Origin: Mesorhizobium sp. CA14
Lineage (GTDB): Bacteria > Pseudomonadota > Alphaproteobacteria > Rhizobiales > Rhizobiaceae
Length of the DNA: 64,000 nucleotides
Reading direction: 5' to 3'
NCBI RefSeq assembly: GCF_020165195.1
Contig: NZ_JAIUHR010000004.1
Coordinates: 124,001-188,000 of the forward strand
Shown here one piece after another: positions 1-9,503 of this stretch (positions are counted from its first letter, which is position 1; each line of letters begins with the position of its first letter). The notes under the pieces were generated by a model. It made no database searches, was not told the DNA's origin, and saw nothing but the letters and a program-made list of their open reading frames with translations. The translations under genes were made by a program, and so were the position numbers.

Positions 1-1061
1 GGACCAAGATCGACAAGATGCGGCAAAAAATCGGGCGCCACGGCGGCCATTCCGGACCAGGCATATTCGATCGGCGAGATATCCGGCAGATCGAGTTTTT
101 CGGCAAGCCGCCTGTGGATTGCGCGGGGCACACGCTGTTCGGAGCCCGGTCCGAAAACATGCATTCCACCGCTGATCAACCGGTTCTCGGCGTCAAAGCG
201 GAAGGTGAAGAGATTTCGCCTCGTATCCGAGACGCATTGATTGCCGGGAAGCAGGCGGCCGCGAAACCACGCCGGCAACGGTTTTGTCGCCAGCTGGAAG
301 ATGCGCAGTGGAAAATATGTTCGCGCCAGCTGCGGAAAGAGATCGCCGCCATAGGCGTTGGCCGCCACGAAAACCTTGCCCGCACGGGCCGATCCGCACT
401 CGGTCGCCAACCGGTAGCCGTCGGCCTCGCGAGCGATCTTTCGGACGCGCGTGTTCTCGAAGATGCGCGCGCCTTGAGCTTCGGCGGCGTCTGCCAGGCC
501 GCGCGCATATTCGACCGGGTTGATCACCCCGCCGGAGCGATCCATCCAACCGCCTGCATACCCTTTGACGCCGGTCAGGGCCGTCACCTCGTCCCGATCT
601 AGAATGACGGCTGGGCATCCCCTGGCCGCCCATTGCCGGGCGCGCGCCTGGACCTTCGCGAAAGCCTGCGCCGTCGGCGCAGGCTGGATCCAGCCGCTCC
701 GGTCGGCCGCGCAATCGATCGCATGGCGCCGGACCAGGTCGAAGACCAGATCGCCGCTGCCACAGGCAAGGTTGATCAACCTTTCGCCGCGCTCGGCGCC
801 AAGCTGCGCCACGATGTCGGCCGGGTCCTTCTTGGCGAAATTCGGCACGACGAAGCCAGCATTGCGGCCTGTTGCGCCCCAGGCCAGGATCTGTGCTTCA
901 AGGAGGGCGACGGAGAGTCCTTTCTGGGTCGCGTGCAATGCGGCCGACAGGCCGGAAAAGCCGCCGCCGACGATCGCCAGGTCGGCATCGAGGGCGCCAT
1001 CCAGGATGGGCCGGTGCCGCCGGTTGCGCGCGACCGCATGCCAAAGCGAGATGTCGTTCAT
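1..1061 (-). CDS. FAD-dependent oxidoreductase, DAO family (3' end outside window)
   Basis: The reading frame runs leftward from ATG 1061 off the window edge without a stop, giving 353 codons, so the C-terminus is missing. After about 28 residues there is a Rossmann dinucleotide-binding motif (AIVGGGFSGLSAALHA) and then GATGRNAGFVVPNF, as in DAO/PuuB-like amine oxidases that remove hydrogen from a secondary or primary amine. The last visible part includes the conserved ISGGMHVFGPG. The ATG overlaps the TGA of the livM remnant by four bases (ATGA), so the genes would be translationally coupled. Family assignment is firm; the substrate cannot be read from the sequence. Confidence 0.85.
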   Translation of the reverse strand, partial: MNDISLWHAVARNRRHRPILDGALDADLAIVGGGFSGLSAALHATQKGLSVALLEAQILAWGATGRNAGFVVPNFAKKDPADIVAQLGAERGERLINLACGSGDLVFDLVRRHAIDCAADRSGWIQPAPTAQAFAKVQARARQWAARGCPAVILDRDEVTALTGVKGYAGGWMDRSGGVINPVEYARGLADAAEAQGARIFENTRVRKIAREADGYRLATECGSARAGKVFVAANAYGGDLFPQLARTYFPLRIFQLATKPLPAWFRGRLLPGNQCVSDTRRNLFTFRFDAENRLISGGMHVFGPGSEQRVPRAIHRRLAEKLDLPDISPIEYAWSGMAAVAPDFLPHLVDLG

Positions 1062-1474
1062 GACGGCTTTCGTTGTCCGAGCCGGAAGCGACGGCGCTGC
1101 GTCATGTTGCCGAACAGACCGTTGGGCCGAAACAGCAAGATCAGGCATAGCATAACGCCGATCGCCACGATCTGGAGGGAGGCGGCGCGTGCTTGCTGCT
1201 CGGGGGCGAAGAGCGTGGCGGTGAGCGCGCCCGAGCCGGCCCAGATCGCCCAGACGAGGATCGAGCCGACGAGGGCGCCGATGTTACTGCCGGAACCGCC
1301 GACGATCAGCATGACCCAGACTTGGAAGGTCAGCATCGGCGCATAATTGTCGGGCGCGATGAAGCCGATGAAATGCGCCTGCACAGCCCCGGCGAAGCCC
1401 ATCAGCGCGCCCCCAACGGCAAATGCCTGGACGCGGTAGAAACGGGCGCTCTTGCCGAGCGAGATGGCGGCGCG
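1058..1474 (-). pseudogene. 3' remnant of livM, branched-chain amino acid ABC permease
   Basis: The last about 137 codons match the C-terminal third of LivM permeases: SLGKSARFYRVQAFAVGGAL, then hydrophobic helices with VMLIVGGSGSNIGALVG and the tail ILLFRPNGLFG. The open frame continues upstream to 1720, but that part is antisense-like noise over the 3' end of the neighbouring oxidase. No N-terminal half, partner permease, ATPase or binding protein of a Liv system is present here. The likely history is deletion of a liv operon, with the tail left between two flavoprotein genes. The tail still ends in an ATGA overlap with the next gene. Confidence 0.8.
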
Positions 1475-1478
1475 CTCC

Positions 1479-1508
1479 GGCGCCTGTTCTAATCGAACAC
1501 CAGGCGCC
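1479..1508. repeat. Inverted repeat at the livM deletion junction
   Basis: The arms GGCGCCTG (1479-1486) and CAGGCGCC (1501-1508) are perfectly complementary around a 14-base loop. They lie just downstream of the oxidase stop codon at 1513 and immediately upstream of the livM homology on the minus strand. There is no T-run, so this is a weak terminator candidate. It may instead mark the deletion junction. Confidence 0.5.
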
Positions 1509-1512
1509 GTCC

Positions 1513-2640
1513 TCAATCCGGGTGCCGGTTGAAGCGATCGACGCTGAAATCGTCGAGCGGCGTTTCGCAACGGCCGGTCGTGATCAGTTCGGCCATTGCC
1601 TCGCCGACGCCCGGGCCGAGCTGAAAGCCATGTCCGCTGAAGCCGAAGGCATGGAACAGGCCCGGCGTCGTCATGGAACGCCCCATGACCGGCAGCATGT
1701 CGCGCACATAGCCCTCGCAACCAGACCAGGTGCGGATGACAGCCACCTTTGCGATTGCCGGCAGGAGCCGCGCGACCGCGCGCAATTGCGCCGGCAAGCG
1801 CATCGGGTCAGCGGCCGCATGGCCCGGATCGAGGTCCACCGAAACCCTTTCGGCCGCGCCGCCGAAGACGATGTTGCCACGCTCGACTTGGCGCAGATAG
1901 GCGCCATGCTCCCTGTCGCGGGTCCAGATGCCGACAACCGGCAGAATCCGATAAGGCAGCGGCTCGGTCACCCCCATCTGGGGTCCTCGGGCGTCCAGCG
2001 GAACCGCTTCGCCGAACTGCGCGGCAATGCGCGCGCCCCAGGCCCCGGCGGTGTTGAGCAGACACGCCCCGGCGAAGGCGCCCTTTGAACTGGCGATGCG
2101 AAAACCGGAGTCCGTGCGCTGGATCTTTTCGATCCTTGCATCCTCGACGATCGTCGCGCCAAGCTTGCGAGCCGCTTCAGCGAAGGCCGGTGCGATCAGC
2201 CGCGGATTGCCGCTGCCATCCTGTGGTGAGAACGACGCGGCGATAGCGTCGGGACCGAGGCCAGGAAAGCGCGCATGGATCTGGCGCGGACTAAGTTCCT
2301 CCAGCTCCAGCCCCCAGGGGCGCGCGGTCTCGGCATAGGCCCGCATGTCGGCCAGACCGCCCTCATCGAAGATCAGCCGGATATGGCCGGTGGCGCGGAA
2401 CTCCACGTCGCGGCCAAGCAGCTTTTCGGCCTCACCCCAAAGCCTGAGCGAGCGGTGAGCCAGGGGAAGCTGGGAGAGATGCCGCCCGCTTCGCCGGATG
2501 TTGCCGAAAGAGGCGACCGTCGCCCCGCTGCCGACCCGGTTGCGCTCGATCAGCGTCACGCGCGCGCCACGCCTGGCGAGAAAATAGGACGAAGCCGTCC
2601 CCATCAGGCCGCCGCCCAGCACGATCACATCCATAGTCAT
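1513..2640 (-). CDS. FAD-dependent oxidoreductase, opine/sarcosine oxidase beta-like
   Basis: A 375-residue DAO-fold flavoprotein. The N-terminal motif VIVLGGGLMGTASSYFLARR binds FAD; GATVASFGNIRRSG follows at about residue 38, and the C-terminal FAD contact is FGFSGHGFQLGPGVGEAMA. Length and layout fit the beta subunits of opine oxidase, HcnC-like and sarcosine oxidase families, which carry the substrate site while a separate alpha subunit and a small [2Fe-2S] protein take electrons. Genes of those last two types lie at 8112 and 7813, so they may form one complex (inference). It is divergent from the LysR gene at 2708 with 67 bases between them. Confidence 0.85.
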   Translation of the reverse strand: MTMDVIVLGGGLMGTASSYFLARRGARVTLIERNRVGSGATVASFGNIRRSGRHLSQLPLAHRSLRLWGEAEKLLGRDVEFRATGHIRLIFDEGGLADMRAYAETARPWGLELEELSPRQIHARFPGLGPDAIAASFSPQDGSGNPRLIAPAFAEAARKLGATIVEDARIEKIQRTDSGFRIASSKGAFAGACLLNTAGAWGARIAAQFGEAVPLDARGPQMGVTEPLPYRILPVVGIWTRDREHGAYLRQVERGNIVFGGAAERVSVDLDPGHAAADPMRLPAQLRAVARLLPAIAKVAVIRTWSGCEGYVRDMLPVMGRSMTTPGLFHAFGFSGHGFQLGPGVGEAMAELITTGRCETPLDDFSVDRFNRHPD

Positions 2641-2707
2641 TCCTTAGCGCAGAGCGGCAGATCCTTGGACCCATCCATCTTGTCGGCGCCGCGACATTGC
2701 GTCAAAG

Positions 2708-3658
2708 ATGAGTTTGGGCGGAAGCCATAAGCTCGACCTATGGAGTTCGGATTTGCGGGCCCGTCAGCTTGAAGTGTTCATCGCCGTCATGCGCGCAGGC
2801 ACGGTGACGGCCGCGGCGCGGATGCTCAACATTTCACAGCCCGCGCTCAGCCAGATCCTTCTTCATGCCGAGGACGAACTTGGCTTCACCTTGTTCGAAC
2901 GGGTCAAGGGCCGGCTGCGGCCGACGCCTGAGGCGCTCGAGATCTTCGCTGATGCCGAGCGGCTGTCGGCGGGGCTGGAAGGTTTGCGCCGCAAGACCAC
3001 CGACCTGCGTCTCGGGCGGACAGGGCTGGTGCGGGTCGCGGCTTCGCCGCCGCCGGCCATGGCGATATTGCCGCGCGCCTTCACCGCATTCCGGGCGCAG
3101 CACCCGGAGATCTTGCTGCGTTCCCATAGCGCGCCGATCGCCGCGATCGTCGACATGCTGCGCGCCGGCGACGCCAGCCTGGGTGTGGCCTTGGACGATC
3201 GGCTGCCTCCCGATATCGAAGCGGAGGTGATCGGCAGCGTCGGCTTCGTCTGCCTGCTGCCTGCCGGGCATTCACTGCAGAAGAAAGCCGAGCTGACGCT
3301 TGCCGACCTCGCCGCAGAAGAGCTGATCTCCTATCGCGGAAACACCCGTCCCGCCGACGAATTGGTCCACGCGGCCCGCGCGCAAGGTGTGGCGCTATCA
3401 CCGTCGCTGGAGATCGACGCCTCTATCTCCGCGATCGGTTTCGTCCAGGCCGGTTTGGGCGTCGGCCTCGTCGACGCGCTGCTTCCCTGGCGCCAGTTCG
3501 CCGGCCTTGCTGTCAGGCCGTTGGCGGCCGGACCGGAATTTCCGATCGCGCTGCTCACGTCGCGTGCCCGGGCCTTGTCGCGCGCCGACGAGATGATGCG
3601 CGAGGAAATCCGTACGGCCTGTTCCGCCGTTCTGGGTGAGCATCGCGCCAAGGCATAA
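2708..3658 (+). CDS. LysR-family transcriptional regulator
   Basis: A 316-residue regulator. The N-terminal winged helix-turn-helix is at about residues 15-75 (RQLEVFIAVMRAGTVTAAAR, NISQPALSQ, ELGFTLFERV), followed by a periplasmic-binding-like effector domain. It is divergent from the oxidase at 2640 and upstream of hyuA in the same direction, the usual position for a local activator of catabolic genes. The effector is probably the substrate or an intermediate (inference). ATG 2708 gives the standard spacing to the HTH although no strong Shine-Dalgarno site is visible. Confidence 0.9.
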   Translation: MSLGGSHKLDLWSSDLRARQLEVFIAVMRAGTVTAAARMLNISQPALSQILLHAEDELGFTLFERVKGRLRPTPEALEIFADAERLSAGLEGLRRKTTDLRLGRTGLVRVAASPPPAMAILPRAFTAFRAQHPEILLRSHSAPIAAIVDMLRAGDASLGVALDDRLPPDIEAEVIGSVGFVCLLPAGHSLQKKAELTLADLAAEELISYRGNTRPADELVHAARAQGVALSPSLEIDASISAIGFVQAGLGVGLVDALLPWRQFAGLAVRPLAAGPEFPIALLTSRARALSRADEMMREEIRTACSAVLGEHRAKA

Positions 3659-3747
3659 GCAGGACTTATATCCTTCCCCCTCATCCGTCTTGGACGCTGA
3701 CCGTCCGCTCGTGCGAGTTTTGGTCGGCAGACAGGAAGGGACGCATC

Positions 3748-5826
3748 ATGGAAGGTGCCATCGCGGCGGACGAGGTGCAGAATGAAGCTGACTGGAAGGT
3801 CGGCGTCGATATTGGCGGGACATTCATCGATTTCTGCGCGCTCGAAGCAAGCTCCGGCCGCGTCACGTCGCTGAAGGTGCTGACGACGCCGGAAGATCCA
3901 GGCGCCGAGCTGATGACGGGACTCACCCTTCTGGCCGAGCGCGAGGGCTTTGACCCGGCCTGTGTAACGCGCTTCGTGCACGGCACGACTGTCGGCATCA
4001 ACACGATCATCCAGCGCAAGGGCGCGCCGCTGGCGCTGTTCACCAATGCCGGCTTCGAGGACGTGATCGAGCTCGCGCGGCTGCGAATGCCGGACATGTA
4101 TTCACTGTTCTGCTCGCGGCCCGATCCGCTGATCTCGCGCGACATGGTCTTCGGCATTCCAGCCCGCATGCGTGCCGATGGGAGTGAATCACAAGCGCCG
4201 GACATGGCGGCGGTGGAAAGCGCGGTCGCTGCGGCGAAATTGAACGGAGCGCAAGGGATCATCGTGTCCTTCCTCCATGCTTGGCGCAATGCCGCGCAGG
4301 AAGCCTCGGTCAAGGCCACGATCGCCCGTCTGGCACCGGACGTCTTCGTCTTCACCTCTGCCGAAGTGTGGCCGGTCATCCGCGAGTATGAACGCAGCTC
4401 GACGGCCATTCTCAATGGCTATGTCCATCCGCGGGTCTCGAGCTATCTGACGGCGCTGGAAGAGCGGCTGAAGAGCCGCGGCGTGCCGGCGCGCCCGATG
4501 CTGACGAAATCGAATGGCGGGCTGATGAACGCCGCCGAAGGCAAGCGCGCTTGCGTGAATATGCTTTTGTCGGGAACGGCTTCCGGCGTCATCGGCGCCT
4601 CGTGGCTGGCGCGTCAGGCCGGCGAGGACAAGATCCTTACCCTCGACATCGGCGGGACGTCGGCCGACTTCGCGCTGATCATAGACGGCGAGGCGCAGTT
4701 CGGGACCGGCGAGCTGATCGGCGAATTCCCGCTCCACATCCCGTCTGTGTCGGTGAGCTCGATCGGCATCGGCGGCGGCTCGATCGCCAGTGTCGATGCG
4801 CAAGGCGTGCTGCGGGTCGGGCCGGAATCGGCTGGCTCGGCACCGGGACCGGCATGCTACGGCCGCGGCGGCGAACGGGCGACGGTGACTGACGCAATGG
4901 TGGTATGCGGCTGGCTCGGCCACAGCGAGATGGCCTATGGCCAGCTCCGGATCGATACTGGATTGGCGCATCGCGCGCTCGGCGAGCTTGCCGCCCGGCT
5001 CGGCCGCACGGTCGAGCAGACCGCGCAGGCAATCATCGACATCGCGGTGTCGGAAATGTTCGTGGAGGTCGAGAAGCTCGCCTCGCGCGCTGGCGTCGAC
5101 CTGCGCGATTTCACGCTGATGCCTTTCGGCGGCGGCGGCCCGATGCTCGGCGCCTTCCTTGCCCGCGAACTCGGCATGAAACGCGTGATGGCGCCGCGCC
5201 GCCCCGGCGTGGTCTCGGCACTCGGCGGGTTGGTGGCGGATCTGCGCGGCGATTTCATCCGCACGATCTTCAGCCCGCTGTCCGCAGCGTCGCTTCCCAC
5301 CATCCGCGAGGCCTTCGAAGCGCTTGCGGGTGAGGGGCGTCATTGGCTCGCAGCGCAGGGGCATGGCGCGGCCGCGGAACTCAATCTCTTCTGCGACATG
5401 CGCTATGTCGGCCAGAGCTATGAGATCGAAGTCGTCCTTTCGCCGCAATGGCTGGCGGATGGCGATATGGCGGCGATCGTGGAGGCTTTTCACCTCACCC
5501 ATCAGCAGCTCTACGATTTTCACGATCCGGACGGCGATATTGAGCTTGTGAACATCCGGCTGTCCGCCATAGGCGCAGGGCCGAAACTTTCCTTCCCGCA
5601 AACCGATGAGGTCGACGCCCCGGCCAATCCGACGCGCCGGCTCCCGGTCTATACGGGCCTCGGCGTCGAGACCGTCGACCTTCACGACCGGCAGACCCTC
5701 ATGCCTGGCAGCACGTTCCGTGGGCCTGCCGTGGTCGTTCAGGAAGACACCACGTTTGCGATCCCCGCGGGAGCGCAGGCACGGGTCGACCGCCATCTCA
5801 ACCTTCTGCTGACCTTCCCGGAGTGA
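3748..5826 (+). CDS. hyuA: Hydantoinase/oxoprolinase subunit A
   Basis: A 692-residue protein of the HyuA/N-methylhydantoinase A family, which in known members hydrolyses 5-membered cyclic amides with ATP together with HyuB. The ASKHA nucleotide-binding loops are visible: VGVDIGGTFIDF near residue 20 and LDIGGTSADFALI near residue 300; the C-terminal part has PFGGGGPMLGAF. Length matches the family. A Shine-Dalgarno-like GGAAGGGA precedes the ATG by 8 bases. The stop is 4 bases before hyuB. Oxoprolinase, N-methylhydantoinase and acetone-carboxylase-like activities cannot be told apart from sequence alone. Confidence 0.92.
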   Translation: MEGAIAADEVQNEADWKVGVDIGGTFIDFCALEASSGRVTSLKVLTTPEDPGAELMTGLTLLAEREGFDPACVTRFVHGTTVGINTIIQRKGAPLALFTNAGFEDVIELARLRMPDMYSLFCSRPDPLISRDMVFGIPARMRADGSESQAPDMAAVESAVAAAKLNGAQGIIVSFLHAWRNAAQEASVKATIARLAPDVFVFTSAEVWPVIREYERSSTAILNGYVHPRVSSYLTALEERLKSRGVPARPMLTKSNGGLMNAAEGKRACVNMLLSGTASGVIGASWLARQAGEDKILTLDIGGTSADFALIIDGEAQFGTGELIGEFPLHIPSVSVSSIGIGGGSIASVDAQGVLRVGPESAGSAPGPACYGRGGERATVTDAMVVCGWLGHSEMAYGQLRIDTGLAHRALGELAARLGRTVEQTAQAIIDIAVSEMFVEVEKLASRAGVDLRDFTLMPFGGGGPMLGAFLARELGMKRVMAPRRPGVVSALGGLVADLRGDFIRTIFSPLSAASLPTIREAFEALAGEGRHWLAAQGHGAAAELNLFCDMRYVGQSYEIEVVLSPQWLADGDMAAIVEAFHLTHQQLYDFHDPDGDIELVNIRLSAIGAGPKLSFPQTDEVDAPANPTRRLPVYTGLGVETVDLHDRQTLMPGSTFRGPAVVVQEDTTFAIPAGAQARVDRHLNLLLTFPE

Positions 5827-5830
5827 TGCG

Positions 5831-7816
5831 ATGTTCGACCGGACAAACCTTCAGGTTTTGGCGAACCACGCCCGCGCGGCCGCCGAGAACATGGCGCACA
5901 CGCTGCACCGCACCGCGCACTCTGCCTTTGTGAAGGAGACTCAGGATTTTACCGTAATGCTGATGGACCGTTCGGGGGCGACGTTCGCCGTGCCGATGGA
6001 ACTCGGCGCCACCTGGTATCCGGGACTTTCCTATCATCGCGCCATCGCGATGGTCAGCGACTACCGGCCGGGCGACGTCGCCTTCACCAACGATCCCTAT
6101 TCCGGCCACGTCGCCACGCACGCGCCCGACACGCATTTGTGGAAACCGGTCTTCGTCGGCGGCGAGATCGTCGCCTGGACTGGAGGGCACATCCACAACA
6201 CCGACATGGGCGGGGCGGTGCCGGCTTCGCTGAGCCGCGCGCTGACCGAAATCCATCAGGAAGGCATCCGCTTTCCTCCGATGAAGCTGATGAGGGAGGG
6301 CGTCTTCGACGAGACGATCCTGCGCATCATGAGCACCAATGTGCGCAAGCCTGACCTCAACATCGGCGATATCAAGGCGCTGGTCGGCGCACTCAGCACC
6401 GGCGAACGCAAGATCCAGGCGATGGTGCGGAAGTTCGGCAAGGCCGGCTTCGTCGAAGGCGTTTGCGCGCTTCTCGACCATGCGGAGGCGCAGGCGCGCG
6501 ACGTGCTGCGCGGCATGCCCGACGGCACATGGGAATTCGCCGACTATGCCGACGAGGATTCGGTCGAGGCCAATCCTTGCCGGCTGAAGCTGACGCTGAC
6601 GATCAGGGGCGACGAGGCGGTGCTCGACTTCACCGGCTCCGATCCGCAGCTCGGCTCCTCGCTCAACGTGCCCTCGGGCGGCGACCCGCGCCACACGATG
6701 CTTCTGGTCGGCGTCTACTATGTGCTCTACACTTTGAACCCGAAGATCCTGCTCAATACGGGCCTCACCCGCCCGTTTACCTGCATCACGCCCCTCGGTT
6801 CGGTGCTCAATCCGGTCCACCCGGCCGCCGTGGGCATGCGCTCGCTCACCTGCGCCCGGTTGCGGTCGGTCATCTTCGGCGCTTTCTCGCAGGCCGTGCC
6901 GGAGCGGCTGCCCGCTGCGCCGGCCGGCAACAACTGCATCATCAACGTCATGACGACGGACGAGCGCACCAGCCGCACCGTCATCGCGGCGGTGAACCCG
7001 GTGGTGGGCGGCGGCGGGGCAATGCCGCATCGCGACGGCACGAACGGTTCGGGCGCGGATGCGGCCTATCTGAAGAACACGCCGATCGAGATCACCGAGA
7101 CCGAGACCCCGGTCGAATTCGTCAGATATGGCCTCGCCGAGGATAGCGGCGGCGCGGGGCGCTGGCGGGGCGGGCTGGCGACCGAGATGGCCTTCCGTGT
7201 CTTCGCACCCGACTCCAGGATCACGGCGCGCAACCGCGACCGCAGCTTCTTCCGTCCCTGGGGCGTGCTGGGCGGCAAGGCGGCCGGCCTTTCGGACATG
7301 GTCGTCAATCCGGGGACCGAGCATGAGCGGCGGCTGGGCAACATCGACACGGCGGTGTTGCAGCCAGGCGACGTGCTGGAAATCCGCTCCGCCGGGGGCG
7401 GTGGGCGTGGCAATCCCTGTCAGCGTGAGCCGTGGCAGGTCGCGCAGGACGTGCGGCGCGGCTATGTATCGGCGACAGCGGCCGAGCGTGACTATGGCGT
7501 CATCTTTCGCGGCAGCGCGGTCGACGAGGAAGCGACGGCGCGGCTGCGCGCGCAGCGGGAGCCCGCCACCGGCCATTTCCATTTCGGCCCCGAGCGCGAC
7601 GGCTACGAAATGCACTGGACGCCGGCCGCCTATGACCGGCTCCACTCCTTCCTGGACGCCTTGCCGATCCACTGGCGGTTCTTCGCCAAGACCGAGGTCT
7701 TCCGCCGCATGAAGGGACGCTCCGGGCCGGAGGGCGTTCAGGCGGCCTTCGATGCCGTCTGCGAGCGTTTTCCCGAACTGCCGCGTCCTCAAGCCTTGCA
7801 ACAGGCTGCCGAATGA
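5831..7816 (+). CDS. hyuB: Hydantoinase/oxoprolinase subunit B
   Basis: A 661-residue HyuB-family protein, partner of HyuA in ATP-dependent cyclic amide hydrolysis. Conserved blocks include AENMAHTLHRTAHSAFVKE near the start, FTNDPYSGHVATHAPD, WTGGHIHNTDMGG (putative metal-binding histidines) and a glycine-rich C-terminal GGGGRGNPCQRE. It is somewhat longer than minimal HyuB proteins. It starts 4 bases after hyuA and its TGA overlaps the ATG of the small ferredoxin-like gene, which ties ring opening to the downstream oxidase subunits in one transcript. Confidence 0.92.
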   Translation: MFDRTNLQVLANHARAAAENMAHTLHRTAHSAFVKETQDFTVMLMDRSGATFAVPMELGATWYPGLSYHRAIAMVSDYRPGDVAFTNDPYSGHVATHAPDTHLWKPVFVGGEIVAWTGGHIHNTDMGGAVPASLSRALTEIHQEGIRFPPMKLMREGVFDETILRIMSTNVRKPDLNIGDIKALVGALSTGERKIQAMVRKFGKAGFVEGVCALLDHAEAQARDVLRGMPDGTWEFADYADEDSVEANPCRLKLTLTIRGDEAVLDFTGSDPQLGSSLNVPSGGDPRHTMLLVGVYYVLYTLNPKILLNTGLTRPFTCITPLGSVLNPVHPAAVGMRSLTCARLRSVIFGAFSQAVPERLPAAPAGNNCIINVMTTDERTSRTVIAAVNPVVGGGGAMPHRDGTNGSGADAAYLKNTPIEITETETPVEFVRYGLAEDSGGAGRWRGGLATEMAFRVFAPDSRITARNRDRSFFRPWGVLGGKAAGLSDMVVNPGTEHERRLGNIDTAVLQPGDVLEIRSAGGGGRGNPCQREPWQVAQDVRRGYVSATAAERDYGVIFRGSAVDEEATARLRAQREPATGHFHFGPERDGYEMHWTPAAYDRLHSFLDALPIHWRFFAKTEVFRRMKGRSGPEGVQAAFDAVCERFPELPRPQALQQAAE

Positions 7817-8115
7817 TCACGGCGGGCCGCATCGTCCGGCTGGCGGAGCGCGACCGGGCAGAGGTGCGTTTCTTTCTCGACGGACAAATGTGTCGCACGC
7901 TGGCCGGTGACACCGTGCTGACGGCTATGCTGGCTTCGGGACGCACGTTGCGAACATCCGAGTTTGGACCCGAGCCCCGCGCGGGCTTCTGCCTGATGGG
8001 AGCCTGCCAGGATTGCTGGGTGTGGCAGGAAGAGGGACTGCGCCTGCGGGCCTGCTCCACGGTTGCCGCCGAAGGCATGCGGTTGCGCACGACGCCGCCG
8101 GAGCGCTGGCCGTGA
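7813..8115 (+). CDS. Small (2Fe-2S)-binding subunit of an opine/amine oxidase
   Basis: A 100-residue Fer2_4-type domain like the N-terminal piece of sarcosine oxidase alpha or the small subunit of opine oxidases and hydrogen cyanide synthase (HcnA-like). VRFFLDGQMCRTLAGDTVLT opens the fold; FCLMGACQDCW and a later RACST supply cysteines for a plant-type [2Fe-2S] cluster. It overlaps hyuB by ATGA and the next gene by GTGA, so all four genes are tightly coupled. It would pass electrons between the FAD subunits (inference from the family). Confidence 0.85.
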   Translation: MITAGRIVRLAERDRAEVRFFLDGQMCRTLAGDTVLTAMLASGRTLRTSEFGPEPRAGFCLMGACQDCWVWQEEGLRLRACSTVAAEGMRLRTTPPERWP

Positions 8116-9477
8116 GCGAGGCCGCAGCGCTGCGCATCGTGATCGTGGGCGCCGGTCCTGCCGGCATACGTGCCGCCGCGACGCTGGTCGATGCCGGCTT
8201 CCATCCGATCGTGATCGACGAGGGGCAGCGCGCAGGCGGCCAGATCTATCGTCGCCCGCCTGCCGGGTTTACCCGCACGCCCGAGCAGCTCTATGGAACC
8301 GAGGCGGCCAAGGCGCGCGCTGCACGCGCTCTTCGACCAACTGGTAGGCGAGGGGCGACTCACCCATTGCGCCGGCAGGTCGGTTATTGCCGTGCATGAG
8401 GGGCGGCTGCATGTGCTGGGGGAAGGCGGCCTGCAGGTGATCGGCTACGACCGGTTGGTGCTGGCCACCGGCGCGTCCGACCGCGTCGCCCCCGTTCCAG
8501 GCTGGCAGAACGCCGGCGTCTACAGCCTGGGTGCTGCGCAGATCGCGCTCAAGGTGCAGGGCGTGGCGCTCGGGCGGCGTATGGTGCTGATCGGATCGGG
8601 GCCTTTGCTGACGCTGGTCGGCGCGCAGCTGCTTAAGGCTGGCGCGGATGTGGCGGCGGTACTGGATACCTCTCCCTGGCGTCAGCAGATGCGGGGGTTT
8701 TGGGAACTTTCCGCCCGCCCGATTGTCGCGCTGCGCGGACTGGCCCTGCGTACAAGGCTCGGCGGCCGCTATCATGCGGGGGTGACGCTGGAACGGATCG
8801 AAGCCGACGGGTCGGGCGTGGTGGCGGTTCGCTGGCGCGATGCCGGCGACCGCGAACGCGTGACCGCCTGCGACATGATCGGCATGGGCTGGCATCTGCG
8901 CGCGGAGACGCATCTAGCCGACATCGCCGGATGCGCCTTCACCTATGACGAACAATGGCGGCAATGGCTGCCGAAGATCGACGAGATGGGGCGGGCCGGC
9001 AACGGCCTCTATCTTGCGGGCGATGGAACTCGTCTCTTCGGCGCGGACGCCGCGGAGATTGGGGGCCGTCTCGCCGCGGCAGCGTGCCTGTCCGATCTCG
9101 GAATTGCGGCGCCCGCCACCGGCGCTGACCTGCGCAAGCTCAAGCGGCTCGAGCGGTTCGCGCGCGGTCTGGCCGTTGCCTTTCCGTGGCTGGAGGCGAT
9201 GGCCCGGGCACTCCCCGACGATGCGATCGTCTGCCGCTGCGAGAACGTGACCGCTGGAAGCATACGTGAGAGCGTGGAGCATGGCGGCGGCGAGGCCAAC
9301 CGAGTGAAATCGCTGTCGCGCGTCGGCATGGGCCGCTGCCAGGGACGCTATTGCCTGCTGGCCGCCGTCGAAGTCATCACGGCGCGGGCCGGATGCGCGC
9401 CAAAGGATGTCGGCCGGTTTCGCGCACAGGCGCCTGTGCGGCCCGCGCCCGTCGGCGTTTTTCTCCAGGAGGGCTGA
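8112..9477 (+). pseudogene. FAD/NAD(P)-binding oxidase alpha subunit with Fer2_BFD domain, frameshifted
   Basis: Two frames together make one protein of about 455 residues. Frame one begins at GTG 8112 (overlapping the previous TGA) with RIVIVGAGPAGIRAAATLVD and reads to about 8312. Homology then continues in the +1 frame from ALHALFDQLVGEGRLTHC to the stop at 9477. The switch lies in an alternating GC tract near 8312-8321 and fits loss of one GC pair. The C-terminus has a BFD-like [2Fe-2S] domain (CRCENVT, then GRCQGRYC). Intact relatives are alpha subunits of opine and octopine oxidases and HcnB. It is either truly broken or a sequencing error. Confidence 0.8.
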
Positions 9478-9503
9478 TGCGAGCGCGAAAGTGGTGGCGA
9501 GCC

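Noticed and set aside
520..1346. Long plus-strand open frames (211 and 237 codons) over 520-1346
   Set aside because: They are antisense to the DAO gene and livM remnant, have Arg/Ala/Pro-rich composition and no family motifs; typical of GC-rich shadow frames.
4189..5796. 535-codon minus-strand open frame over hyuA
   Set aside because: Mirrors hyuA codon positions, shows no domain signature and has no ribosome site.
5798..7801. 667-codon minus-strand open frame over hyuB
   Set aside because: Antisense shadow of a real gene with many His/Arg/Ala codons and no motif.
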